Below are positions 14,494 through 23,313 of a stretch of DNA of 40,745 bases, one piece after another. The notes under the pieces were generated by a model. That model searched no databases. It saw only the letters and a program-made list of their open reading frames with translations, and was not told the DNA's origin. Each line of letters opens with the position of its first letter. The stretch's first letter is position 1. Both the position numbers and the translations under genes were made by a program. This DNA is from a virus: positions 1 to 40,745 of IMG/VR virus record IMGVR_UViG_3300032675_001402. The stretch is one strand, 5' to 3'.

Positions 14494-15265
14494 TTGGAGT
14501 AAGGACTATGTAGATCTTAAGTATAAGTTCCTTAGAGATGAGGAAACTGAATACTTGGAGGCCAGAAATCCCCAGTTCGAAAAGATTGGTAAGAATGGTT
14601 GTCCTAGCTGTAGTGACCGTAGTTGTGGAGAATGTAAGATTCAACTACAACTCTATAAGCACTACTTGAATGCCGGTATCGGTCTTAACTATCAGAGACT
14701 AACTTGGAGTGACTACCAAGGTGATCCAATTGCCTTAGAGATTGCTCATAGCTACTTAAATCGCCATGCTGATATGGTCAAGGGTGGAATGGGTCTTCTC
14801 TATTATGGTAGTTGGGGAACTGGTAAAACTCTACTAACTGCCCTAATGGCCAAAGAACTAGTTAAGCTAGGTTATACAGTCTACTTTGCTACCTTTACTC
14901 AAATGGTGGATGAATTCACTCGAGGTTGGGGCAGTAATGAAGATAAGGCTAGATTTGAGAGTAAGGTTGTTAAGAGTGACGTCTTCTTCCTAGATGATGT
15001 TGGTAAGGAGTTTCGTAGTAAGAACAATCTCTCTGAGGCTACCTTCGACCATGTCCTAAGACAGAGAGCATTGGATAACCGTCCTACTTTCATGACCACC
15101 AATATGAGCATCGAAGAATTAAATACCGGCTATGGAAGTGCTATCTTTTCTCTCTTGAAAGAGCGAGTGATTATACATAATATGGTTGGTGAAGACTTTA
15201 GAAGTCAAGCTCGGGATAGAACATTAACCGAGATCAGTGAAGGAACCCAGAGGAAGATCTACTAG
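14465..15265 (+). CDS. DnaC-like AAA+ helicase loader
   Basis: A 266-residue ATPase of the DnaC/IstB-like group, which loads the replicative helicase. Residues about 40-56 contain a cysteine cluster (CPSCSDRSCGEC) that may bind zinc. Walker A is G115 to T122 (GSWGTGKT). FFLDDVGKE is Walker B, and MTTNMS is sensor 1. A late arginine-rich stretch fits an arginine finger. The helicase follows directly, with stop and start overlapping as TAGTG. Secure as a loader-type ATPase. Confidence 0.85.
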   Translation: MTSSNDSQFNWSKDYVDLKYKFLRDEETEYLEARNPQFEKIGKNGCPSCSDRSCGECKIQLQLYKHYLNAGIGLNYQRLTWSDYQGDPIALEIAHSYLNRHADMVKGGMGLLYYGSWGTGKTLLTALMAKELVKLGYTVYFATFTQMVDEFTRGWGSNEDKARFESKVVKSDVFFLDDVGKEFRSKNNLSEATFDHVLRQRALDNRPTFMTTNMSIEELNTGYGSAIFSLLKERVIIHNMVGEDFRSQARDRTLTEISEGTQRKIY

Positions 15266-16542
15266 TGGATATTGAAAAGAGTTTTGTACCGCATTTTGTT
15301 AAGTTAGATAATATTAAGATCATCTGGGATAAAGGAGTAAGGCCCGAACACTTCTTTGATGATGGAGTTCGTGAATTATTCGAATACACCCTAGAATACT
15401 ATCTCAAGAGTGAGTTTCGTCAAACAGTAGATCGTGATTTTCTAGAGACCAAGTTTCCTGATTACTTTGTTAAGAACCCTTGGCCTGAAGAAGAATATTT
15501 GGCCTTAGTTCTTATTGATGAACTACTAACCAAGTATCGTAGAGCAACTACTCAGAATGTTCTACTTAAGGCAGCAAGTGAACTCGAGAAGGACCCTGAA
15601 GCCGGAATCTCTCTTGCTCTAAGTAACCTAACCAAGATCCAGAATGATACCAGTACCCGTGAACGTATTGAGATCTATGGTGATGGATACGAACGTAGAA
15701 GTAATGACTACATCGAGAATGCTCTTAATAACTCCAAGGAGAAGAGAGGTATCTACCTTGGTTGGGATGAATTAGACGAACATACCTACGGTATCCAGAA
15801 AGGTGAACTTGCTGTAGTAGTAGGTATTCCCAATGTGGGTAAGAGTTGGGTAGGTAGTGTTATTGCTCTTGAGGCAGCTCGTAGAAAGCAAAAGGTCTAC
15901 TTTGCCTCTCTGGAACTAAGAAAAGAACTAACTCTTATGAGATTGGACTGCTTGGTTAGTGGAGTACCTTATACCAGATATGAACGTGGAGAACTTACTC
16001 CTAATGAACTCAAGAGACTAAAAGAAGCTCGAGAAGAAGTAATGGAGTTTGGTGAGTACCTACTTATTGACTCTCCTAGCCGTAAGAATGAACGAACAGT
16101 ATTGGAACTTTATAGTAAGGCCAAGCACTGGGGAGCAGATCTAATGGTAGGAGACCAGTTGAGTTGGTTGACCACTGAAAAGAACTATGGTAGCCAGAGT
16201 AATTTCCAAAGTCTACAGATGGCCGAAGTAATTACAGATGTTGCTAGTATCAATCGAGAAATGGGTATGGCCTCAGTATGGTTGGCCCAGTTTAACCGAG
16301 AGGCTACCAAGAGCAAGAAAGGCCGTGGAGGTCTAGCTCAGATTGGTCTTAGTAGTAACATTGAACAGATTGTTGACTTTGCCTTTGGTATTGGAGCAAC
16401 AAAAGAAATGAAGAGTAGTGAAGCATTGGTAATTGATATTCTCAAGAGCCGTAGAAGTGACCTAAAGAGTTGGATGATGAGCTTTGAACTAAGAGAGCAA
16501 ACATCCCTTAAGATTGTGAGAGAATTTGAAGATGGTGAGTAG
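15265..16542 (+). CDS. dnaB: DnaB-like replicative helicase
   Basis: A RecA-fold replicative helicase of 425 residues. Walker A is G187-I-P-N-V-G192-K193-S194; YFASLELRKE follows a strand as in DnaB, and a Walker B region with MVGDQLSW and an MASVWLAQFNR strand are present. The N-terminal 150 residues form the helical domain that binds primase. Start is GTG 15265. It works with the DnaC-like loader upstream and the primase at 17089. Confidence 0.88.
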   Translation: MDIEKSFVPHFVKLDNIKIIWDKGVRPEHFFDDGVRELFEYTLEYYLKSEFRQTVDRDFLETKFPDYFVKNPWPEEEYLALVLIDELLTKYRRATTQNVLLKAASELEKDPEAGISLALSNLTKIQNDTSTRERIEIYGDGYERRSNDYIENALNNSKEKRGIYLGWDELDEHTYGIQKGELAVVVGIPNVGKSWVGSVIALEAARRKQKVYFASLELRKELTLMRLDCLVSGVPYTRYERGELTPNELKRLKEAREEVMEFGEYLLIDSPSRKNERTVLELYSKAKHWGADLMVGDQLSWLTTEKNYGSQSNFQSLQMAEVITDVASINREMGMASVWLAQFNREATKSKKGRGGLAQIGLSSNIEQIVDFAFGIGATKEMKSSEALVIDILKSRRSDLKSWMMSFELREQTSLKIVREFEDGE

Positions 16543-16711
16543 AATCCCGCGTAAAAAGAAAAAGAAGATGGCTAGAATTCCAATGGAGTTTAATCTATTA
16601 GAGTGGCAGGACATTAAGCAACAAGCCAAGGCCATGAACATAAGGCCTACAGAGTATATTAAGGATGCCTTGATATCATTAGCAGCAAGTGTGAAAGAAG
16701 GACAAGTATGA
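16532..16711 (+). CDS. Ribbon-helix-helix-like small protein, 59 aa
   Basis: A basic N-terminus (RKKKKK) is followed by a segment that fits a ribbon-helix-helix fold: a short strand IPMEFNL, then helices EWQDIKQQAKAM and PTEYIKDALISLA. Starts at ATG 16532 within the helicase end; the next gene overlaps its stop as ATGA. Possibly a DNA-binding repressor of the CopG/Arc type. Confidence 0.55.
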   Translation: MVSRIPRKKKKKMARIPMEFNLLEWQDIKQQAKAMNIRPTEYIKDALISLAASVKEGQV

Positions 16712-16893
16712 CAATTGTACCAGACCCAATTGGCCCTAGACGATGTGCTAGTAAATATCGTGATCCCAATGGAGTTGTAGTGCCTTGTGGATATGATGAG
16801 TTCCACAGTCTTCATGAAGGAGATCCATGGCACCGAGCATATAGTATTGATGGTCATATTACTCATTCCTGGACGGTCAGTAATGTTGACTGA
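16708..16893 (+). CDS. Small His/Cys-containing protein, 61 aa
   Basis: ATGA overlap with the upstream gene. It contains two cysteines (RRCASKY, VPCGYDEFHSLHEG) and several histidines, which suggests a small metal-binding fold of the C-x-C-H-x-H type. A similar arrangement, with C-x-H-x-H-x-G followed by H, recurs in phage small proteins of unknown role. Function unknown. Confidence 0.5.
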   Translation: MTIVPDPIGPRRCASKYRDPNGVVVPCGYDEFHSLHEGDPWHRAYSIDGHITHSWTVSNVD

Positions 16894-17092
16894 AGGACTT
16901 AGACTTTGGGTTGAATTGCACGCTACAGATAAAGCCCCTTGGTACCGACCCTGGCACAGAGGGTATATTCAGGCCTGTAGAGATCTATTATTTCTTGAAA
17001 AAGCTAATATAGCGATATTACCATTAGAAGAGTATAGAGCCATTGAAGGTTCTATACTGGACTATTTAGAAGCAGAGTATCCATTTCCATGA
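16883..17092 (+). CDS. Hypothetical protein, 69 aa
   Basis: Best start is ATG 16883, 11 bases inside the upstream gene; in-frame ATGs further up lie wholly within that gene. The protein is tryptophan-rich at the centre (WYRPWHRGYIQ) and has an acidic tail. It ends in an ATGA overlap with the primase gene. No family recognised. Confidence 0.5.
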   Translation: MLTEGLRLWVELHATDKAPWYRPWHRGYIQACRDLLFLEKANIAILPLEEYRAIEGSILDYLEAEYPFP

Positions 17093-18090
17093 TCAAGTTA
17101 AGTGATGTATTTAGAGGACTAGATGCCGAAGGAGTCCTTAGAGATCTTATTGGTGCTCATGAGATTATAGAGAACGGTAATGAGTTAATCCACTCCTGCA
17201 AGCTTCCTTTTGGGATGCATAAGAATGGAGACAGTAACCCTAGTGCCAGTCTAAATCGAGAAAGTCTTCTATTTAATTGCTTCACTTGTGGTGGTGGAAG
17301 TATTGTATGGTTAGTCCAGAACTGTCTGGATATTGACCGTGATACTGCTATTGCCGAACTCAAGAACTATGCTGATGGCCTTAAGGTAATTCCCATTGAA
17401 GAGTTTGTAGATAAACTCAACAAGATGTTTATTAATGAGGCCTCAAGTAAGTTTGATATTCCGGTCTATAATGAACGTATTCTAGAACGATGGATTATTC
17501 CTACAGATTACTTAACCGAACGTGGAGTAAGTGTAGAGGTCCAAAGAGAAATGAAGACCGGAATTGATCGAGACCGTAGAGAGATTGCTAGAGTTGCTGG
17601 GATAGAGTTACAGATTAATCTAGACCGAGTGACTATTCCTCACTTTATGAATGGGCGACTTGTAGGTTGGGTAGCTCGAAAAGTGGAGAATGTAGATGGA
17701 GTGGCCAAGTATAAGAACTCCAAGGGATTTCCCAGACAGTATGGACTCTATAATATGGATGGAGTTCGAGGCCTTAAGAAGATTTATGTAGTAGAAAGCC
17801 CTATGAGTGTATTGGTACTCAAGAGTAGAGGCATCAATAATGTTGTTGCTACTTTTGGAGCTAAAGTATCGAAACCACAATTAGAAATACTTAGAGGATT
17901 TGAGGAAGTAACAGTATTTATGGACGGAGATGCTCCAGGTCGTAGTGCTAGTCATAACCTTGTAGATGCTCTAAGAGACTTTACCCTGGTGAAAGTAATT
18001 GATACACCGGACGGTGAAGACCCTGCTAGTATGACAGTAGTACCAGAAAGTCTAAGTAGTTTTGTATATGAACTTAGCAAAATTAGTTGA
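17089..18090 (+). CDS. dnaG: DnaG-type DNA primase
   Basis: A 333-residue primase. The N-terminal zinc-binding region reads C37..., H44, then CFTCGGG near residue 63, the CHC2-like arrangement. The TOPRIM domain follows: VVESPMSVLVL near residue 230 carries the acidic glutamate, and VFMDGDAPGRSA near residue 278 carries the DxD. It is shorter than chromosomal DnaG (about 600) because it lacks the helicase-interaction C-terminal domain. With DnaB upstream it forms the priming machinery. Confidence 0.88.
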   Translation: MIKLSDVFRGLDAEGVLRDLIGAHEIIENGNELIHSCKLPFGMHKNGDSNPSASLNRESLLFNCFTCGGGSIVWLVQNCLDIDRDTAIAELKNYADGLKVIPIEEFVDKLNKMFINEASSKFDIPVYNERILERWIIPTDYLTERGVSVEVQREMKTGIDRDRREIARVAGIELQINLDRVTIPHFMNGRLVGWVARKVENVDGVAKYKNSKGFPRQYGLYNMDGVRGLKKIYVVESPMSVLVLKSRGINNVVATFGAKVSKPQLEILRGFEEVTVFMDGDAPGRSASHNLVDALRDFTLVKVIDTPDGEDPASMTVVPESLSSFVYELSKIS

Positions 18091-18115
18091 TTTAAAACTA
18101 TTAAGAACTTATACT
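18087..18115 (+). promoter_or_regulatory. Strong sigma70-like promoter upstream of ssb
   Basis: TTGATT at 18087-18092, a 17-base spacer, TATACT at 18110-18115. The first base of the -35 box falls in the primase stop. It lies in the 83-base leader of the ssDNA-binding protein gene, a product expected to be needed in bulk. Confidence 0.65.
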
Positions 18116-18173
18116 AGTATACGGCTATAAGCCACGAAATAAAACCAAAACCTAAACTAAAAGGAAAACTAAA

Positions 18174-18980
18174 ATGGCACTAAAAAAAGGCATGTCAGCA
18201 GTAAAGGAAAGCCTAGAGCGTTCCCAAAATCGTAGTACTCCAAAGGACTATGTAGAGACCAATTGGTTCTACTGGAAGGGTGGAGAAACCAAGGCAGTAC
18301 GTTTCTTGACTGATGCAAACGACATCTTTGTTGTTCCAGTTCACGAAAATGTTCCCTCCCACGATGGAAAGACCAAGACATTTGTTTGCCGACAGGCATT
18401 TGATGCTGCTTGTGAACTTTGTGCCGAGAAGACCTACCGACGTGATGTTGGTTATGGTGTAGCAGTTCTTCGTGAAGAAGTCTATGAAGTCCAAGAAGAT
18501 GGTACCAAGAAGCTAACCGGTTACCGTGATGTAGTTAGTACCTATGAAACCGAAGAGAATGGTAAGACCGTTACTAAGAAGAAGCCATATGTGGGAATTG
18601 TTTCCCAGGGTATGCGTAACTTCTGGAACCAGATTGCTGTTATCTCCGAGAAGTATGGTAGCCTTAAGGACCGTGAGATCGAGATCATGCGTCAAGGTGC
18701 TGGTACTGATACCACTTATATGGCCTTTGCTCTAGACCCTAAGCCCATTGAGAATATTGATACTCGTTATGCTAAGTTCACTCCGGACATTGAAGGTTTC
18801 CTCAACCGAATTGGTAGTGAGGAATACTATGCCGCTCAACTACACGGAATCAAGGCCGAACCTAAGGTAGAGGCTTTTGAGACTGTAGATAGTTTTGAAG
18901 AAGATGAGTATGCTGAGGACGAGTATGTTCCTCTGGAAGAAGAGACCACAGCAGATCGTCTTCGAGCTAAGCTTCAATAA
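18174..18980 (+). CDS. Phage ssDNA-binding protein
   Basis: A 268-residue protein with an N-terminal basic segment, a likely OB-fold core and a strongly acidic C-terminus (EEDEYAEDEYVPLEEE). This is the layout of phage single-strand-binding proteins that recruit partners through the acidic tail. KAVRFL near residue 40, and FVCRQAF with CELCAEK near residues 78-92, could bind zinc as in T4 gp32-type proteins. It has its own promoter and a separate leader. Called on architecture and on context between primase and polymerase genes. Confidence 0.72.
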   Translation: MALKKGMSAVKESLERSQNRSTPKDYVETNWFYWKGGETKAVRFLTDANDIFVVPVHENVPSHDGKTKTFVCRQAFDAACELCAEKTYRRDVGYGVAVLREEVYEVQEDGTKKLTGYRDVVSTYETEENGKTVTKKKPYVGIVSQGMRNFWNQIAVISEKYGSLKDREIEIMRQGAGTDTTYMAFALDPKPIENIDTRYAKFTPDIEGFLNRIGSEEYYAAQLHGIKAEPKVEAFETVDSFEEDEYAEDEYVPLEEETTADRLRAKLQ

Positions 18981-18985
18981 GTTTT

Positions 18986-19043
18986 AGAGCTCTAGTAAGG
19001 AGAGGGGCAACCCAATCTTGATGACACTCCTTACTAGGGTTCT
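18986..19043 (+). promoter_or_regulatory. Long hairpin in leader between ssb and groES
   Basis: Perfect 11-bp inverted repeat: CTAGTAAGGAG at 18992-19002 pairs with CTCCTTACTAG at 19027-19037. With G-T pairs it extends to a 17-bp stem from 18986 to 19043. The 24-base loop itself contains a small GGGG-CAA-CCC hairpin. No T-run follows, so a classic terminator is doubtful. The stem hides an AAGGAG. A processing or stability element is more likely. Confidence 0.65.
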
Positions 19044-19059
19044 AATTAAAGTTTGGGTT

Positions 19060-19102
19060 CGGTAGAGTATATTTTGGTCCGACACTGCGGTATACTCTAC
19101 CG
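19060..19102 (+). promoter_or_regulatory. Second long hairpin before groES
   Basis: Perfect 12-bp inverted repeat CGGTAGAGTATA (19060-19071) with TATACTCTACCG (19091-19102), loop of 19 bases. The loop segment GTCCG can alternatively pair with CGGAC at 19101-19105, so two mutually exclusive folds exist. The arms could also be a symmetrical operator. The groES ribosome site (AAAGAAAGAAA) lies 3' of it. Confidence 0.6.
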
Positions 19103-19126
19103 GACTCCATTTAAAGAAAGAAAATA

Positions 19127-19417
19127 ATGTCCTTCAATGCACTAAACGATAAAGTAATCCTACAACTAGCCGAAGTAGAAGAAAAGACCGAGAGTGGACT
19201 CTTTATCCCAGATACTGCTACTCAAATGCCTAACATTGGTACTGTAGTTGCCGTAGGTCCTGGCAAGATGGCCGGTAATGGTGAAACTATCCCTACCGGT
19301 ATCTCTGTAGGAGACCGTGTAATGTTCCAGCAACGAGCAGCACAAAAGATTGAGATTGATGGTGAAGAGTATCTAGTATTCCTAGCCGAGCACATTCTTG
19401 CTATTGTAGAAGAGTAG
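19127..19417 (+). CDS. groES: GroES-type co-chaperonin
   Basis: A 96-residue Cpn10 protein, the heptameric lid of the chaperonin. LNDKVILQLAEVEEKTESGLFIPD starts the fold with the mobile loop at residues about 16-30; GTVVAVGPG and VGDRVMF are canonical strands, and the protein ends with HILAIVEE. Full length and intact. Phage GroES homologues (T4 gp31 type) reprogram host GroEL to fold capsid protein. No GroEL is in the window. Two long hairpins precede it, so expression may be controlled post-transcriptionally. Confidence 0.93.
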   Translation: MSFNALNDKVILQLAEVEEKTESGLFIPDTATQMPNIGTVVAVGPGKMAGNGETIPTGISVGDRVMFQQRAAQKIEIDGEEYLVFLAEHILAIVEE

Positions 19418-19418
19418 T

Positions 19419-19574
19419 ATGAATAGTATTTACCATCAGATGTGGTTTCACGTCTTTTTTGGTATGATACTATATCAGATTGTAGCCAGTATTATTGACT
19501 ACCAAGTAGTTCAAAGACTAGAAGAACGCCGTAGAAAAAGAGAACAAGATTCTCTTGATATCCCCAAAGAGTAA
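19419..19574 (+). CDS. Small membrane protein with basic tail, 51 aa
   Basis: ATG 19419, one base after the groES stop. One membrane segment at about residues 9-27 (FHVFFGMILYQIVASII) and a highly charged, probably coiled-coil tail (RLEERRRKREQ). No family recognised. Confidence 0.45.
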   Translation: MNSIYHQMWFHVFFGMILYQIVASIIDYQVVQRLEERRRKREQDSLDIPKE

Positions 19575-19594
19575 TACTAAACTAGTAAGTAGAT

Positions 19595-19723
19595 ATGAAA
19601 CTAGAACCCGAAATTAAAGGTTGTCCTCACCGAGATGTAGATCTATACTCGGAACCCCGAGATGGATTTATAGGCAAATGTTACGATTGCGGTAAGTCTA
19701 TTAAGGCATCCGAAGATGAGTGA
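19595..19723 (+). CDS. Zinc-ribbon microprotein, 42 aa
   Basis: Starts at ATG 19595. Holds C10, H12 and a CYDCG knuckle near residue 30. Its last bases overlap the dnaE start by 8. Similar in size and pattern to the other small cysteine-pair proteins of this phage. Function unknown. Confidence 0.5.
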   Translation: MKLEPEIKGCPHRDVDLYSEPRDGFIGKCYDCGKSIKASEDE

Positions 19724-22700
19724 TAATCTAACCCACCTCCATGTTCATACGGAGCACTCTTTCCTTGATGGATTGAGTACCGTAGAGCAATTGGTAAAAC
19801 GAGTAGTAGATCTAGGCCAAGGTTCAGTTGCTATTACTGACCACGGTGAGGTAAGTGGCCACCTAAGACTCCAGAGAGAAGCCGATAAGGCAGGCATTAA
19901 GCCACTCTTTGGTATGGAAGGTTACTTTACCGAGGACCGTTGGGTTAAAGATGGTAAGAAGGGTGAGAACTATGATCATATGACCATGGTGGCCCTTAAC
20001 CAGAAAGGTCTAGAGAACCTTTGGGCCTTGAGTAGTTTGGCCTATATTGAAGGTAGCTACTATGGTAATCCTCGTTTCGACTGGGAACTATTAGAAAAGT
20101 ATTCTGAAGGTCTAATGGTTACCGGCGGGTGTATGGGTGGTTGTATTGGTAAGCATGTTAGTACCAATCTAGAAAAGTCTATTGAACGAATCTCTCGTTT
20201 ACAAGCTCTCTTTGGTGATAACTTCTACTTGGAACTACACACCTATCTAAGTCCTGAGAGTAATAGATGGAATGAAAAGATAGCTACTATTGCTCATGAT
20301 CTCTCTGTACCTCTACTGGCCGTAAGTGATGCCCACTATGCCGAACCAGATCAGTGGTATGCTCATGAACTAATGACGGCAGTACAGATGGGTAAGAATA
20401 TGGAGGACCCCGATAGGTTCTCATATGGTCCTAACCAACTCTGTATCTTTAGTGAGTCTGAAACTCGTGAACGGTTGAGTTATCTTCCCGAGAGTGTTGT
20501 AGATCAGGCCATTAAGAATACAGCAGAGATTGCTGCTAAGGCAGATGCTAGAGTTCCTGAAGCTCGTAGTATGCCTGTATTCTTTGCCTCTCCAGAAATG
20601 GACGAAAGGCAACTGGTCAAGAGAGTTAATGAAGGATTCGAAAGAAAGATTCGTCCTCATGTTGATAAAAACCTTCTAGATAGTTATCGTGCTCGTTTGG
20701 ATTACGAGATGGAAATTATCTGTAAGCAAGGTTTCCCCGGTTACTTCCTAACCGTACAAGATATTATTACTTGGAGTAAGAATGAAGGTTATCTTATCGG
20801 CCCTAGCCGTGGTAGTGTTGGTGGTAGTTTGCTTGCCTACTGTATGGATATTACTGAGGTCGACCCCCTCAAAGCCGGACTACTCTTTGAACGTTTTCTC
20901 GACCCCGAACGTGCTTCTCTCCCTGACATTGATATTGACTTCCCTCGTTATGAGCGTCATCTAGTTCGAGAGCATCTAGAGCAGCAGTATGGTAAGTTTA
21001 ATATTGCTAGTATTGGTACTCTAAATACTCTAGGTGTAAAGCAGACCATGAGAGACCTTTGTAGAGGCCTTGCTATTGATAAGGGTGATACTGAAAAGAT
21101 CTGTAATATCATTGATGATACCTGGAATATAGCGGATAAAGGTGCAGGTCACTATGGTTGGGATAAGGTTGAGGCGGCCTATAAGAAGGAACTAGCCCCC
21201 TGGAAGGTTAAGTATCCCAAGCTATTCGAGATGATGCCCGAGTTCCTAACTCACATTCGTCATGCTAGTGCTCACGCTGCTGGAGTGGTAATCTCTAAAG
21301 ATAGTTTGATTGGTCGGTTACCTCTTCGTTATAAGAATGGTGATGTTAGAACCCAATTCGATATGTGGGATGTTGAGAGTCTGGGATTTGTTAAGATCGA
21401 TATGCTGGGTCTTAGAACCCTAAGTACCTTAATGGATGCCTTTAAACTTATTCAACGAAACCATGGAGCAGATGCTCTTCCTCACTTCTATGAGTGGCAG
21501 TATGAATGGGAAAAGTATTATGATGACTCTGAAGTATGGGATGAGATCTGTACTGGATTTAATATTGGTAGTTTCCAGATTGAGACCAGTAACCTAAGAG
21601 GATTGGTCAAGAGATTCGAACCTAGAAGTATTGAAGACCTAAGTACCATGATTGCAGTATGCCGTCCGGGTATTACTAGAAGTCAAGATGCCAAGACCGG
21701 TCTCAACCTTCTAGAACTCTACTTGAGAAAGCGTGAAGGTAAAGTAAGAGTTACCTATAAGCACCCTAACCTAGAAAAGGTATTGGGTAATACTTATGGT
21801 ACCTTTGTATACCAGGAGCAGATTATGCAGGCCTGTGTAGAACTTGCTGGATACTCTCTAAGTGAAACTGACCGTGTTCGAAAGATCATGGGTAAGATGC
21901 TATTTGATAAGATGAAGAAGGAACGAGTAATCTTTATCGATGGATGTGTTGCCCAAGGTGTAAGTAGAACTATTGCTGCCGAAGTATTCGATGAGATGCA
22001 GGCCTTCGGTACCTATGGATTTAACAAGAGTCATAGTTACGGATATGCCATGGTGGCCTATTGGACTGCCTACCTAAAGCACTACTATCCTAAGGAGTTC
22101 ATGACTGCACTCTTTAGAACTAATGCTAGTGATAGTGTAACCTATACTCGTGAAGCTCGTAGAATGGGTATTCCGGTACTAGGTCCAGACATTAACGAAA
22201 GTGGAAGTAGTTATACTTTAACCAAGAGTGGTAGTATTCGATATGGTCTAAGTAGTGTTAAGTTTGTTGCTAGTGGAGCCAGTGACTTGGCCAAACTAGG
22301 ACCATTCGAAAATATGGAAGACTTTGTTGCTAGAATTCCTAGCAAAAAGATCAACAAGAGAGCAGCAATCTCTCTTATCAAGTGTGGAGTATTCGATAGT
22401 ATGTGTGGAGATGCTAAAACAGCACTCTACCAATACTGGAAGGCTCGTAAAGATTTTAAGAACATAGATGGAGTTTGTAAAGATGATTGTGAACATTGCC
22501 ACGGCACTCTTAACGCTTTCGATTGTTATGCTGATCTTCAAGAAGACGTTAGCAATAGAGCTCTTTGGGAGAGAGAACTACTGGGTACTCTTATTAGTGT
22601 CGACCCTCTTGGAGATTATATTAATCTCATAATCGAGGAAGATACCTTCCCGGGTGAAGACCAGATGTTTGTTGGAGAAAAGTCCATGGTAGGTGGACTA

Positions 22701-23003
22701 ATTACCAAGATCAAGCCACTTGTAACCAAGAGTGGTAAGAATCCTGGAAGTCCTATGTGCCAGTTCTGGATTGAACTTCCCTTGGGTAGCTCAGCAGAGA
22801 TCGAGGACTATGATGACCAAGATGATGAAGGTTCTTCTACTAAGGATGAGAGTATTCAGATTGTAGCTTTTCCGGATACCTTTAAGCGGGTAGGAGAACA
22901 GATTGAAGTGGGTAGTCCTGTACTTCTCGAGATTGAAAAGATGGCCAGTGGATTGAGTTTGAAAAATATCTTTAGACTAGACCTACTTAAGGAGAAAGCA
23001 TAA
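19716..23003 (+). CDS. dnaE: DNA polymerase III alpha subunit (DnaE)
   Basis: A family C replicative polymerase of 1095 residues. The N-terminal PHP domain has HLHVHTEHSFLDG, TDHGEVSG and SDAHY, with metal-binding histidines kept. The palm carries PDIDIDF (D406 and D408) and KIDMLGLRTL (D562), the three catalytic aspartates. FVYQEQIM and NKSHSYGYAM with helix-hairpin-helix follow. The C-terminus ends near the OB region and looks shorter than E. coli DnaE (1160). No epsilon, clamp or clamp-loader gene is in the window. ATG 19716. It is phage-encoded, with host sliding clamp presumed. Confidence 0.95.
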   Translation: MSDNLTHLHVHTEHSFLDGLSTVEQLVKRVVDLGQGSVAITDHGEVSGHLRLQREADKAGIKPLFGMEGYFTEDRWVKDGKKGENYDHMTMVALNQKGLENLWALSSLAYIEGSYYGNPRFDWELLEKYSEGLMVTGGCMGGCIGKHVSTNLEKSIERISRLQALFGDNFYLELHTYLSPESNRWNEKIATIAHDLSVPLLAVSDAHYAEPDQWYAHELMTAVQMGKNMEDPDRFSYGPNQLCIFSESETRERLSYLPESVVDQAIKNTAEIAAKADARVPEARSMPVFFASPEMDERQLVKRVNEGFERKIRPHVDKNLLDSYRARLDYEMEIICKQGFPGYFLTVQDIITWSKNEGYLIGPSRGSVGGSLLAYCMDITEVDPLKAGLLFERFLDPERASLPDIDIDFPRYERHLVREHLEQQYGKFNIASIGTLNTLGVKQTMRDLCRGLAIDKGDTEKICNIIDDTWNIADKGAGHYGWDKVEAAYKKELAPWKVKYPKLFEMMPEFLTHIRHASAHAAGVVISKDSLIGRLPLRYKNGDVRTQFDMWDVESLGFVKIDMLGLRTLSTLMDAFKLIQRNHGADALPHFYEWQYEWEKYYDDSEVWDEICTGFNIGSFQIETSNLRGLVKRFEPRSIEDLSTMIAVCRPGITRSQDAKTGLNLLELYLRKREGKVRVTYKHPNLEKVLGNTYGTFVYQEQIMQACVELAGYSLSETDRVRKIMGKMLFDKMKKERVIFIDGCVAQGVSRTIAAEVFDEMQAFGTYGFNKSHSYGYAMVAYWTAYLKHYYPKEFMTALFRTNASDSVTYTREARRMGIPVLGPDINESGSSYTLTKSGSIRYGLSSVKFVASGASDLAKLGPFENMEDFVARIPSKKINKRAAISLIKCGVFDSMCGDAKTALYQYWKARKDFKNIDGVCKDDCEHCHGTLNAFDCYADLQEDVSNRALWERELLGTLISVDPLGDYINLIIEEDTFPGEDQMFVGEKSMVGGLITKIKPLVTKSGKNPGSPMCQFWIELPLGSSAEIEDYDDQDDEGSSTKDESIQIVAFPDTFKRVGEQIEVGSPVLLEIEKMASGLSLKNIFRLDLLKEKA

Positions 23004-23182
23004 TGGATGTCTGTAAGCATGGTACAACCAGTGAATATGGTACCTTTAAACCCTACTATAGCTACTTCTGTCCGGACTGTAAGGAACGACTTATTCCTCA
23101 AGAGTCCAACCCTTGTAGTCACAATAAGAGACTAGATGGTCACTGTGTTAAAAAGGGTTGCAATGGCAAGGTTTCAACATGA
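23003..23182 (+). CDS. Double zinc-knuckle microprotein, 59 aa
   Basis: TAATG overlap with dnaE. Contains C4, H6, then CPDC near residue 23, and later C38, H40, C47 and C52. That is enough for two zinc sites. First of four consecutive small genes joined by ATGA overlaps. Function unknown. Confidence 0.5.
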   Translation: MDVCKHGTTSEYGTFKPYYSYFCPDCKERLIPQESNPCSHNKRLDGHCVKKGCNGKVST

Positions 23183-23313
23183 GTTTCAAGCACTTCTGTA
23201 GTAGTTGCAATGTCTACTTTCATAGAGCCATAGACTTTATTAGACACAAGCATGAAGATCTTAAACCTTTAATCGATTTACTCACTGACCCAGTGGAGAA
23301 ACAAGATGACTGA
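23179..23313 (+). CDS. C2H2-like finger microprotein, 44 aa
   Basis: Overlaps its upstream neighbour as ATGA. FCSSC, then F, then H24-x1-H26, reads as a single C2H2-type zinc finger (C-x2-C-x16-H-x-H). The remainder is acidic. Function unknown, possibly nucleic-acid or protein binding. Confidence 0.5.
   Translation: MSFKHFCSSCNVYFHRAIDFIRHKHEDLKPLIDLLTDPVEKQDD

Noticed and set aside
18986-19043. Rho-independent terminator after ssb
   Set aside because: The stem is strong but no T-run follows and the loop is large.
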